60,000 nt of DNA from Antedon mediterranea. Taxonomy: Eukaryota; Echinodermata; Crinoidea; Comatulida; Antedonidae. The stretch's first letter is position 1. Every line of letters begins with the position of its first letter. The notes beneath the pieces were generated by a model. It was not told where the DNA came from and ran no database searches. It saw only the letters and a program-made list of their open reading frames with translations. Location of the stretch: NCBI RefSeq assembly GCF_964355755.1, contig NC_092674.1, positions 19,806,001-19,866,000 of the forward strand, read 5' to 3'. The translations under genes and the position numbers were made by a program. Of the stretch, positions 25,401 to 32,156 are shown in pieces.

Positions 25401-28400
25401 GTTCCATGGGGGGTTTATTCCAAATCATGTTCCATGGGGGATTTATTCCTAATCATGTTCCATGGGGGGTTTATTCCAAATCATGTTCCATGGGGGGTTT
25501 ATTCCTAATCATGTTCCATGGGGTGTTTATTCCAAATCATGTTCCGTGGGGGTTTATTCCAAATCATGTTCCATGAGGGGTTTATTCCAAATCATGTTCC
25601 ATTGTGGGTTTATTCCAAATCATGTTCCATGGTGGGTTTATTCCAAATCATGTTCCACGGTGGGTTTATTTCAAACAGTAACAATAAAGACAAAATATAA
25701 AAAAAGAGATTTGGAAAAATTAGAAACAATAACTTTAATTGGTACTATTGTATTATAAAAAAAATTACTATGAAACAAGTTACCGGTACTAACTTGTTAT
25801 GATTTATTTATTGGTTACCATGTACATAGTATATGCCTATACATTGTCAATTGTGGTAATACAATAACAAATACAAAATTCACAAAGGATAATAGTTATT
25901 TCTGTGTAAAATATTTTAAATTAACAAATTACGAATAAAATGTATATTGGCCTATTGTCTTTGTATTAACAGTTATTTTGCTTTTTAATCTGTAATTCTT
26001 TTGTAAGTATAGGCCTAGTATAATAGAAGAATATTAATTGAATGTTGTCATCATTTTAGTCACAAAAGCAGTAGGCATATAGCGATTACGAATTTGTGCA
26101 GAAACCTTTCTTTGATGACATTTTAATGCTTTCTACAGATGTTTGATTGGAATCTTGAAACCCAACAATTAATTCTTGGTTCCTTATATTACGGATGTAC
26201 AATTACACCCGTCATTGGTGGATGGTTAGTTGGAAGATTTGGTGGCTCAGCTATTATATTAATGGGAAATTTGTTGATGTCTTTGATGATGCTATTGACG
26301 CCAGTTGCTGCAGAAGTAGGAGTTTGGTTATTAGTAATAACTAGAATCATTGATGGAATGGGACACTGTGTATATATATTCATATTTTAATGTAACCTAT
26401 GACTGTCGCATTTGCCATCGGAGACACTTCACTTTGTAATTGTTAAAATATCTAGACCTGAATCTAGGCAAATCACAGTTAAAAATATCAAAGCATGCAA
26501 AACGTTTCACCTGATTTTGTATATTATATTAGGTATTATTTATATATATATATATATTACCATGAAATTATTCTTAATATTAGGGATTAGTTTATCCTGC
26601 TGTGTTTAACCTCGTTACAAACTGGTCAAAGATTAGTGAACGTAGTACTTTTATATCAATTTCCGCATCAGGTAAGTGATATAGCAATTATTTTTTAAGC
26701 ATAAATAATTATTTAGATGATGTAATAGTAGCAATGAATTTAGTTTATTATAGGCCTAAAATAATAAATTGAATAACTAATGTCGGAGCAAAAGTAATAA
26801 ATGTTTATATTTTATCTTTAAAATTATACTTTAAGGATTTGGGTTTGGTCCAGTAATTGCTAGTTACTTATCTGCCTCACTCTGTTCAACTGATTTCTTG
26901 GGAGGATGGCCATCCACATTTTATTTATTTGGTAAGTAAAACCACTTTGGGTCTTTGAATCGGACTACATTTACCCTCAAATTATTACATCTTATGGTCT
27001 TAATTTGAACGTTGAAACTATATCTAAAAGACACAGGTAGACCTGTAATTTAATTTTTTTTTTTCGTAATATGCCACGGTTTCCTCATAAATAAATGTTA
27101 TAGCCTTTTTGTTTGGCGATCTTCGCATGCTTTTTATTCATATTAGTTAGACCTGTATTACGCGACTGCAGTAATTCTATATGTATGTACATTTGGCAAT
27201 AAATTGTAATTTTCTTGGAGAAAAAAGTAGAACGAAATTGTTAGGTTCTCAATGATCTATGTAGATGTCTAAGGCAAATACTGAAAATGACAATGCTTGT
27301 GAGTATCATTGCCTTTCAGTGCCTGGATAAGGTGCAACTATATTTTATTTGCACGTTCTCTTCATCATATAAATTTTAATTAAATAAAATGTTATACTGT
27401 AGGTGTACTTGGTCTAGTATGGTGTATTGGTTGGTGCATTGTGGGATCGAATCAAGTAACCAGTAACAGATGGATATCAACAATTGAAAAAGATTCTATT
27501 TTATGTTCTCAAACGGATGAATTCAAAAGTACAAATGTAAGGAAACCAATGATTGAATATAATAGATAGTTCATTTAGTGGCTTCAACCAAAAATAAAAC
27601 GATATGATTATATGTGTCTTTTATCATATAAAAAACATACATTAAGTCAGCGGCCCATTTTGTGAAAAAAGGGCCTTTTTAGATTGCCATCCAAGAAAAT
27701 TTCGAATGGTTCAGTTAAAGTGTATTTTTCTCCAAAAACATGAAAAATGAAGATTATTAAAAATAACTTTGAATAGGCCATTTCGCAGTTTCCGTAGAAA
27801 ACAAATACGATTTCACTTATAAAAGGACAAAATAAACTATTAAACTCAACCAAAACCCCATCTTAAAGTAAATTTGACTATTTTTTGCTTTAAATTACAG
27901 TTTTTCGATCCGATTTTAGGTTAAGGCAAAGAGACATTAAAATGTTTCAACAAAACAGGTTTTGAAGAATAGTGTAATAATACTAATCTAGTGTCACGTA
28001 CATACTTTATTGATATAACGATTACTTTAAATCCATTATCTGTACTTTAGGTACGCCAATACAAAGTTCCATGGAAACAGATCGGCAAGTCACCGGTTGT
28101 TTGGACACTGTGCGTTTGCAACATTTCCTTCAATTTCGGATTTTTTCTTTTATTAACAAATGTTCCAATATTTTTCGAAACGATTTTGAGATTTGAGTTG
28201 AAATTGGTGAGTATAATTAATATAACTAGTAGTTGCCTACTAGATTATATACTTCATTCTACACACAAGCACAGATGTATAGAAGTTTTTCATATTTTTG
28301 GAAAAAATAAAGATGGTTAAAAATTATTTTAAATACCTAAGACCCGAAGAGACATGTTTTAGGAAATCAGTTATTCAAAAGGACTATGCTTTTCATGAAG

Positions 28401-29973
28401 CGTTCGGTTTTACAACGATAACTTTCAATTTTAAGTTGATGTCTCAGGAACATAAAGTCCTAGACCGAGTGGTAGGGGACCGATTTTATTATATACGACT
28501 TAACTTAGTCAGAAAACATAGAGGAATTACATCAAACTGTTTCTTCTTAATTCCACAGACTGGTTTACTAAGCACATTGCCTCATTTTGTATTCTTTATT
28601 GTTATGTTATTCGGAGGAGTTCTTGCTGATGCCTTGATATTTCATAAAATATTGTCTGCTATATTCACACGGAAGCTATTGGCGTTTTGCGGTATGTAAT
28701 AATATTTTTAATAAGTTAAGTTAACTTTTTTTATAATATCTTATCCCAGCTGGATAGAACGAGTACTTGTAACGGTCAGTCTGCGCGTTCACCGTCCTCA
28801 TCCTACCACTTCTAACCATAACGGAGCCGATAATGTCGTTATGAAGAGGAGGATTGGTGTCTTCCAATATAGTATGGAACACTCATCTATAAAGCCAAAT
28901 AAAAAAACCGAACATGCTCGACACAAAAACAGTGGCAAGTCATGCTATACTTTAATTTCCCAATAACAGTCTCGGATTACAAATAAAGTAGAAATAATTT
29001 ATTTATATTTTATATTTTTATCCGTGACAAACGTGACAACGTGTTCCTCCACTGGCGCCACACATGCTGGTTAATAATAATAGAGATTTGTGTTCATCCA
29101 GTGTTTAATGTTTGGGCAACATCAATCTATTTATTTAGGCCTACTATATAAAAGTATATTATATTGTATATTTATAACGTTTCATCGTTTATCATTTTAT
29201 TCTTTTTCATCTAGCTCTTGGGATTTCACCAATTTTCCTAGTGTCCATTGGTTACGTTGCTAACAAAGAACTCGCAGTGATCTTAATGATTGTTGTGTTT
29301 GGTATGACCGCTCTTTATATTCCGTCAGTAGAAACGAATGTACTGGATATTTCACCTAACCATTCCGGGTTGATAATTGGACTTATGTCGTCAACATCAC
29401 ATGTCTGTGGATTCATCGCCCCAGCAATTGTAGGCATTTTAACTAGAAGTGGTGTAAGTATAGGCTTATTGATAAATTGATAATTTTTGCAAATGATGAT
29501 GGATGAGGAGTGGCGAAGATGCTTCAACGGATTTATTCAGTTGATTTAATTACTAGAGAAATATAGCTGTTATATAAATTTCATTTTATCTGATATCTTA
29601 TATAATCTATATCTTATAAATAAAATATAATTTAATTACCTTATTGTTTTAATTTGGAAGTTTGTGAAGAATTCATTGCAAAAAACAGTGTCTCCAAGAG
29701 TAAGAGTAAATAAAATACATTTACTGTAGTAACTGCAAAGAATGTTTTGACATGATTCTTTATGTGTCCATTCCTGTATTTTAGAATACAATCTATCAGT
29801 GGAGGAAAATCTTTTGGATTGCAGCCAGTTTACAAGTGATTGGATTAGTGTTTTTTATGATCTTTGGCACTAGTGAGGTACAAGAATGGACCGGAGATGA
29901 CAATTTGGACACTGAACTCAATGATGAGGGAAAGAAAAATGAATATAGACTACTGAGTCACAATAGCAAATAA
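7363..29973 (+). CDS. SLC17-family anion transporter (sialin-like), 10 coding exons
   Basis: Ten exons bounded by GT-AG introns join in phase to 490 codons plus a TAA stop. SLC17 proteins are 12-helix major facilitator carriers for organic anions or phosphate, sitting in lysosomal, vesicular or plasma membranes. Seen here: TM1 with the family motif NYATRMNFSVAL (Arg42), DWNLETQQLILGS (72-84), GGWLVGRFGG (96-105) before TM4, YPA (150-152) then ERS, GGWPS..FYLFG (about 194-208), TGLLSTLPHF (305-314), and a hydrophilic C-terminus ending RLLSHNSK. A glycosylation sequon NLS lies at 59-61 in the first luminal loop. Length matches the family. Leu82 at the site where vesicular glutamate transporters have His argues for a sialin-like rather than VGLUT-like member. 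The start at 7363 is preferred; an in-frame ATG at 7312 would add 17 residues. Intron 2 is 18.3 kb; the other introns are 164-523 bp. The exact substrate cannot be inferred. Confidence 0.93.
7433..7618. repeat. Duplicated 55-bp segment within SLC17 intron 1
   Basis: Two near-identical segments (about 7433-7487 and 7566-7618) share AATTATTCAAATAAATT and TTTTCACAGGAATAAAAT. Each contains a TTTTCACAG string that looks like a splice acceptor. The real acceptor is further down at 7680, as the reading frame requires. Confidence 0.6.
7681..7841 (+). CDS. SLC17 exon 2 (TM1 and first luminal loop)
   Basis: Encodes residues 16-69, with a hydrophobic helix followed by NYATRMNFSVAL. Acceptor TTATGTTAG ends at 7680; donor GAG|GTGGGT at 7842, phase 0. 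Arg42 matches the TM1 arginine conserved in the family (Arg39 of human sialin, the site changed in Salla disease). Confidence 0.9.
7938..8042. mobile_element. Fragment of CGGCCG-type inverted-repeat element
   Basis: TTTCGGCCGCCAG occurs twice and TTTCGGCCGCCGG once within about 105 bp. The same CGGCCGCC ends, also in pairs, form the terminal inverted repeats of the element at 34029-35059. This is therefore probably a shortened copy of the same family. Confidence 0.4.
8448..8500 (+). other. Hammerhead-like CGATGA...CGAAAG motif
   Basis: The string CGATGAAGGGTTAGTGTTCC continues into CCGAAAG. A CYGATGA box, a GGG/CCC stem-loop and GAAA follow the order of a hammerhead ribozyme core, a motif common at the ends of Penelope-like elements in aquatic animals. 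One core base differs (C for U) and I could not find a matching stem III, so an active ribozyme is not supported. Confidence 0.25.
8962..9097. mobile_element. 136-bp insertion with foldback arms and 14-bp target duplication
   Basis: The direct repeat TAATGTTTCTTGAT flanks the segment exactly (8948-8961 and 9098-9111). Inside, about 31-bp arms (8959-8989 and 9030-9060, containing TTTTTTGTGAAGGTGA and its complement) would fold into a hairpin with a loop of about 40 bases. On the minus strand the loop reads CGCACGAAACGTTGGTAAG, a Penelope-like end motif. A 14-bp target duplication suggests target-primed insertion. Confidence 0.6.
9510..10110. repeat. Three copies of a SINE-body-like repeat
   Basis: Strings such as GATGAGCTATGCTC, CCGAATATGAGCACTGTTTCT and CTACGCAACACAATTGATTT occur in copies at about 9524-9665, 9860-9985 and 10025-10105. 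The middle copy follows the tRNA-like segment at 9794-9866; the other two begin with a degraded GGAACTTTCGCCGATGAGCT head. Most simply, a tRNA-derived SINE and two relatives lie close together. Confidence 0.55.
9794..9866 (+). tRNA. tRNA-like SINE head (anticodon position TGT), probably not a functional tRNA
   Basis: A perfect pol III A box TGGTCTAGTGG is at 9801-9811 and a near-perfect B box GGTTCGAATCT at 9844-9854. A cloverleaf can be drawn: acceptor 9794-9802 with 9858-9866 (nine pairs, two G-U), D stem GTC/GAC, anticodon stem CTCGC/GTGAG with loop CCTGTAA, and T stem with one mismatch. The nine-pair acceptor uses up the usual 8-9 spacer, and position 33 is C not T. Those faults and the repeated downstream body favour a SINE head over a real tRNA-Thr. 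Confidence 0.5.
10111..10734 (+). other. Intronic stretch with possible LINE tail relic
   Basis: Mostly AT-rich. Near 10660-10720 one + frame reads WKQPLTCSKCKEIENNVIF, a W....CxxC...E pattern like the zinc knuckle of LINE polymerases, but it is short. A string shared with 4788-4808 lies near 10229. No gene. Confidence 0.3.
10768..13776 (-). pseudogene. LINE ORF2: endonuclease + reverse transcriptase, one in-frame stop
   Basis: The frame opens at 13776, after a TGA at 13777-13779, with no ATG before the endonuclease. The apurinic-like endonuclease shows YTNCDTLTNKIAELR, LNEI (catalytic Glu), GDFN and SDH. A single TAA at 12907-12909 separates it from the reverse transcriptase, which resumes in the same frame. 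From the ATG at 12846 the RT part has 692 codons: PGPDG (190-194), CDFQKAFDSV (318-327), SGIPQGS (374-380), FADD (405-408), then a PILEY...VQQRATK tail typical of the CR1/Jockey group. The motif after SGIPQGS reads VYGVICF where GPLLF-like residues are usual, another sign of wear. It copies its RNA into the genome by target-primed reverse transcription when intact. Confidence 0.9.
13712..14572 (-). CDS. LINE ORF1 protein: PHD finger, coiled coil, RRM-like domain
   Basis: 286 codons, intact. A PHD-type zinc finger is complete: Cys15, Cys18, Cys32, Cys35, His39, Cys42, Cys66, Cys69. A heptad-like charged helix follows (about 85-140, including KTEERLEKKLINSMEEKF), then a KANIIVYEIEES...RLGKRE...RPIKLVFYD segment like the RNA-binding domain of L1-type ORF1 proteins. 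Such proteins bind the element's RNA as a chaperone. The end of this frame overlaps the start of open ORF2 by about 65 bases in another frame. Confidence 0.85.
   Translation of the reverse strand: MPPKKKSVPKEGKVCGECGSCSQNVIEEGLLCNLCNLWFHKGCQNVSNSLYQLINAHGNNDSVHWYCRSCNTTAKDIMKNLSSIATTQTKLAKHIEANTEKIDKILSNQTEMYLKTEERLEKKLINSMEEKFSEHEDREKRKANIIVYEIEESDKTESNLRKKDDWENVVQFLHGLDIQHVDSKIRTFFRLGKREPNKRRPIKLVFYDIRDKELILKNAWDKKIKGVSRDRSKLDRDRFNTLKVEKERREQTGETNLMIRNYEIVKVPFRTSPNHNPQVKQYQAQH
14573..15050. other. Probable 5' end of the LINE and flank
   Basis: Contains a short (AAAT)n-like run near 14675-14695 and a near-duplicate of a TTGAAAATGTCCAACACTNCC-type string (about 14637 and 14699). No coding potential. 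The LINE boundary cannot be fixed. Confidence 0.35.
15059..15672. mobile_element. hAT-type MITE with 8-bp target duplication
   Basis: The direct repeat ATTTAAGC flanks the element (15051-15058 and 15673-15680). Its ends are inverted repeats built on (C)AGGGCGGATCCAGAATTTTG, complementary to the right end CAAAATTTTAAATCCGCTCCTG apart from a few changes. An 8-bp duplication and AGGGGCGGAT-like ends fit the hAT superfamily. A 25-bp segment TGATACTCTCGCACATAAAA is tandemly doubled inside (15159-15205). No transposase frame. Confidence 0.75.
15741..16678. mobile_element. Foldback element with about 190-bp inverted arms
   Basis: The left arm (15741-15925) and right arm (about 16500-16678) are reverse complements with few changes; shared landmarks are CCCCGGGGC, CGTACATAAGTTGTGGACCC, CATGAAACGTCACAAAATAA and TGCACCCAAGCGTATAGCAA. 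The roughly 570-bp centre holds two copies of AGACCCACRAGAATAAARAATG (16047 and 16200) and a short (CA)n run at 16290. There is no coding frame. Confidence 0.75.
16683..17316. other. Intronic AT-rich stretch, nothing recognised
   Basis: No motif, inverted repeat or coding segment stands out. Confidence 0.4.
17317..17910. repeat. 56-bp tandem repeat, about 11 copies
   Basis: The unit contains CTACATGGTCATAAAC, TTTATGACTACAGTATATGG and TTGAGCTATTGTTATA. Eleven occurrences of GGTCATAAAC at about 56-bp spacing were counted (two units are shorter or longer). Most units contain the perfect palindrome GTCATAAACTTTATGAC. Confidence 0.9.
18122..18198 (+). repeat. 28-bp satellite, left remnant (about 2.7 copies)
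   Basis: Same monomer as the main array (TTTATTCCAAATCATGTTCC plus ATGGTGGG) in the same orientation. It is separated from the main array by the transposon-like segment at 18199-19748, whose insertion split one original array. Confidence 0.85.
18199..19748. mobile_element. hAT-like non-autonomous element inserted in the satellite
   Basis: The left end begins CAGAGGTCCCAACTTGGG and the right end finishes ACTTGGGACCCCTG, imperfect inverted repeats with hAT-like CAGNGGTCCCAA ends. The satellite is present on both sides, and TGTTCC is duplicated at the junctions (18193-18198 and 19749-19754). hAT elements normally duplicate 8 bp, so the 6 bp leaves the superfamily uncertain. Subterminal repeats occur on both sides: a 22-bp unit GAATCGAAAATCAACACGCG (18269-18356) on the left and GCGGTAGA-type motifs (19640-19735) on the right. 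A TAGGCCTA-rich patch is at 18676-18735. No transposase. Confidence 0.6.
18269..18356 (+). repeat. 22-bp subterminal tandem repeat, about 4 copies
   Basis: GAATCGAAAATCAACACGCG is repeated at 22-bp spacing, with a diverged first copy. It sits near the left end of the inserted element and may be a transposase-binding region. Confidence 0.75.
19749..23583 (+). repeat. 28-bp satellite, main array (about 137 copies)
   Basis: Monomer: TTCCATGGTGGGTTTATTCC followed by AAATCATG, 28 bp. Common variants are CATGGGGGG, CATATTCCACGG and a 27-bp form with GGGGTTTTAATCC. Two runs of G (16 at 22422-22437, 12 at 22633-22644) mark slippage. Because 28 is not a multiple of three, each forward frame cycles through the same 28-residue peptide and is mostly free of stops; this produces a 1252-codon frame at 19695-23453. 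I regard that as a by-product and not a gene: it starts in the transposon end, has no splice context and repeats in all three frames. The array lies in SLC17 intron 2 in sense orientation. Confidence 0.95.
23584..24115. mobile_element. 532-bp MITE inserted in the satellite
   Basis: Ends are inverted: GGGTGGATTGCTATAA at the left, TTATAGCAATCCGCCCC at the right. Satellite resumes on both sides. Joining the flanks regenerates the monomer variant AAATCATATTCC if AT is the duplicated target. A 2-bp AT duplication would fit the ISL2EU group known from sea urchin; this assignment is tentative. Inner copies of TGCTATAAAACAGTCTTAA (23592 and 23689) and TAGCAATGGTCTATAAT add subterminal repeats. No coding frame. 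Confidence 0.75.
24116..25672 (+). repeat. 28-bp satellite, right part (about 55 copies)
   Basis: Continuation of the array after the MITE, same orientation and monomer, ending at GGTGGGTTTATTTCAAACAG. Variant CATATTCCACGG is frequent. As in the main array, the forward frames are largely open (for example 352 codons from 24170), with no sign of a true gene. Confidence 0.95.
25673..26138 (+). other. End of SLC17 intron 2
   Basis: AT-rich sequence leading to the acceptor TTTCTACAG at 26138. No other feature seen. Confidence 0.5.
26139..26369 (+). CDS. SLC17 exon 3 (TM2-TM4)
   Basis: Residues 70-146: FDWNLETQQLILGSLYYG, GGWLVGRFGG, then a helix ending RIIDGMGHC. Starts in phase 0 after TTTCTACAG and ends before GTATAT at 26370; only that donor keeps the frame open into exon 4. 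His145 stands where SLC17 relatives usually have Glu, and there is one extra residue before YPA. Confidence 0.85.
26584..26671 (+). CDS. SLC17 exon 4
   Basis: Encodes GLVYPAVFNLVTNWSKISER and STFISISAS plus one base of Gly176. It matches the family pattern YPA....W....ERS...SIS.SG. Acceptor CTTAATATTAG ends at 26583; donor GTAAGT at 26672. Confidence 0.85.
26836..26931 (+). CDS. SLC17 exon 5
   Basis: Residues 176-208, including FGFGPVIASYLSASLC and GGWPSTFYLFG, which match the TM5-TM6 region of SLC17 proteins. Donor GTAAGT at 26932, phase 1 on both sides. Confidence 0.9.
27403..27536 (+). CDS. SLC17 exon 6
   Basis: Residues 208-252: TM6 (VLGLVWCIGWCIVGSN) and the start of the central cytoplasmic loop (RWISTIEKDSIL). 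Donor GTAAGG at 27537, phase 0. Confidence 0.88.
28051..28206 (+). CDS. SLC17 exon 7
   Basis: Residues 253-304: VPWKQIGKSPVVWTLCVCNI matches the VPWK..L.S.PVWA entry to TM7 in this family, then LLLTNVPIFFETILRFELK. Donor GTGAGT at 28207, phase 0. Confidence 0.9.
28559..28691 (+). CDS. SLC17 exon 8
   Basis: Residues 305-349: TGLLSTLPHFVFFIVMLFGG followed by VLADALI, the TM8 motif G.LS.LP. Acceptor TTCCACAG ends 28558; donor GTATGT at 28692, phase 1. Confidence 0.9.
29215..29453 (+). CDS. SLC17 exon 9
   Basis: Residues 349-428, covering TM9-TM11, with NVLDISPNHSGLIIGLMSS (family motif N..D..P..SG...G..N) and GFIAPAIVGIL. Acceptor TTTCATCTAG ends 29214; donor GTAAGT at 29454, phase 0. Confidence 0.92.
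29785..29973 (+). CDS. SLC17 exon 10 (TM12, C-terminus, stop)
   Basis: Residues 429-490: WRKIFWIAASLQVIGLVFFM (TM12), FGTSEVQEW as in other SLC17 members, then an acidic tail with EYRLLSHNSK and a TAA at 29971-29973. Confidence 0.92.
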   Translation, partial: NTIYQWRKIFWIAASLQVIGLVFFMIFGTSEVQEWTGDDNLDTELNDEGKKNEYRLLSHNSK

Positions 29974-30289
29974 GGAATTGAACCTACCTAATTTATATTT
30001 AATGCATTGTAGCAGTATGTGATTTATTTGATTCAAAACGAATGACACACAAAAGATGGAACCGTATTAACGAAATAATAAGCAAACCAAAGTTGACCAA
30101 TGAACAATACACATGTGGACAATACCCACGTTCTGAGTTATTATTTTGTTTTAAAAGTTCATAGTGCACTACGGTTTTTCAAGATTGTATTATTGTAATT
30201 CTTGAACGGTGATTGGCTAATAGTTAGGCCATCTACGTCACAGCCAATCACAGCTAAAACACTTTTAAAAATGTAAAAGTAGCAAAAGT

Positions 30290-30295
30290 AATAAA
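30290..30295 (+). terminator. Candidate polyadenylation signal of SLC17 gene
   Basis: First AATAAA found by eye after the stop codon, 317 bp downstream. It would give a 3' UTR of about 340 bases. No transcript evidence. Confidence 0.45.
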
Positions 30296-30364
30296 GGTTT
30301 GAATAACAAAGAACTAATCCTTTCCATTGTTGCTTTCCTCTCTCTCTTTTTAGTCGCGTGCAAC

Positions 30365-31240
30365 GCGACTCTACGGCTCACTATGTCGGTCGGTTGGTTG
30401 GTCGGTAAATACTAACTCAAATTTGAGCACGCGACTGCAGCCATGTATATGACCCTGTTCTATGCCCGTTTTGTGAAGCTTTTAAAATCGATCAAATGCA
30501 ACTTCAACATTTGTAGGAAGATCAGTAGAGTAGAGTGGTGAACCAAGAACATACATTGCTTTTTTAGTTTATAATTGCTCCATTAATAAATTGGTTCAAA
30601 GCAGCAGTTGCTTTCGGTAGACTTTTCTCAAGCATTGAAAATTTCTCCAGTCTAATATTCTGGTGGAGAGCAGGACATGAGAAAAAAGAAATGCCTATAA
30701 TATCTTCAGTGAATTTAGAGTTACATGGTACATTAGACCGTCATTTTTCTTTTCTTCTGACCAACTTGGTCTGTTTAATTGGTAACGTATTGGACTTCAC
30801 ATTTCAGAAAAAGCCTGTGCGTCGTAAAGTTAAAAATTTAAAATGAAAATCATTCTGTGTCAATCGTTACAAAGTTGAAGCAGAGCATTAAGCAAGATCT
30901 CGGCCGAGGATGGGATTCCATACTATGTACAATGTTCTGTGATCTTATTGAATATTTTGCTACTATTATTAGGTTCTTCTGTAGGCCACTTTTTTTTTTG
31001 TTATAAAACACACTTCTCGTAGGCGTGTAGAATATGCGTGTTGTATAAACGCGCCCAAGGTCATATACATGGCTGCAGTCGCGTGCTCAAGTTAGTGTTT
31101 ACCGACCAAAACCGACCGACCGACCAACCAACCAACCAAGCGCCTTGAGCACTTTGTGGATATGTGCGCTTTAAAAATCTTATTATCTTATCATATCTTA
31201 CCTACCGACCAATTGACCGACACAGTGAGCTGTAGAGTCA
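30365..31240. mobile_element. Inverted-repeat element with (GACC)n-like arms
   Basis: The left arm (30365-30454) reads GACTCTACGGCTCACTATGTC, a GGTCGGTTGGTT run, then GAGCACGCGACTGCAGCCAT and ATGTATATGACC. The right arm has these in reverse order and complement (31058-31240), with about 70 extra bases inside it. No coding frame between the arms. Confidence 0.55.
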
Positions 31241-31673
31241 AACATAAAAACATGTTTTTAAAAAAAATGTATTTATAACAGTATGTACTATGAAAGAGTT
31301 AAAAACGATATCAAATCTTTTTAAAACATAACATAATTAGTTATATTGGCACATACCTTCTTATAAAATTTGGCCAACGTGTTCATGCGTTGTTTTTTTT
31401 TTGTCTATATTTCTTTCTTTCTTTCTTTTCATCTTTCTGTTTTATAGGTAAAATAAGATAATAATAATAATTTAGGTATTCAATAATAATAATGAAAAAA
31501 ATGATATATTCAGTTTTAGTATTGATAAGCAAGAGCATGTTGGATGAGTCGTTTAGTCATATCATGAGATTCAGAAGGATTAAAATTGATATAGCTGTAA
31601 GTCATCAGCAAAGGTGTTAGTGTAAATTGTTTTCTTTAATAATTTCAGTGAGAGAGAAAGATACAGAGAAACA

Positions 31674-31750
31674 AGGCCATATACATGGCTGCAGTCGCAT
31701 GCTCAAGTTAGGGTTTACCAACCAACCAACCAACCGACCGACATAGTTAG
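31674..31750. repeat. Third, solitary copy of the (GACC)n arm
   Basis: GGCCATATACATGGCTGCAG, CGCATGCTCAAGTTAGGGTT and an ACCAACCAACCGACCGACA run match the right arm at 31069-31135. Confidence 0.6.
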
Positions 31751-32156
31751 ATAAAAAGCAAGGGCCATAGGATACATCCCTGTGAACTCTGCATTCTAAG
31801 TTCTTAGTAGCTGATCTATTATCAATGATTTCTACGCACTAATAAGATCGAAACCAATTTAAAGCACTATCAGACAGTCGATATTAATCTGGGTGTTCGG
31901 AGTAGTTTGGCACAAAAAAATATTCCAATACACCCAGTAGTTACCAAAGTCTTAACTTTGACCATATTGACCCTCTGGCCCTGTACTGACCAAGCATTCC
32001 AATTATTTTCAGCCAACAGCAAAAAATTGATTTGTATTGATATAAGGAAGCAAACAAAAACATTGTTGGCATAGTTTGCTAGAGGGTGCAGGTACGGTAA
32101 CCCTTTTCTGGCTCCCAAACTAGTCAGATTTAATCCCATACATTGGGGGTGCCATT
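31751..32156. other. No gene recognised
   Basis: An 89-codon minus-strand frame (31870-32139) has no identifiable motif. Nothing else seen. Confidence 0.35.

Noticed and set aside
19749-25672. CRISPR-like array
   Set aside because: The 28-bp units are directly contiguous with no unique spacers, and the DNA is clearly eukaryotic.
26412-26609. 65-codon frame downstream of SLC17 exon 3
   Set aside because: It overlaps exon 4 in a wrong frame; the correct frame gives GLVYPA...ERS and joins exon 5 in phase.
28298-28699. 133-codon frame as a separate gene
   Set aside because: Only its last part (28559-28691) is coding; it is SLC17 exon 8 extended by chance into the upstream intron.
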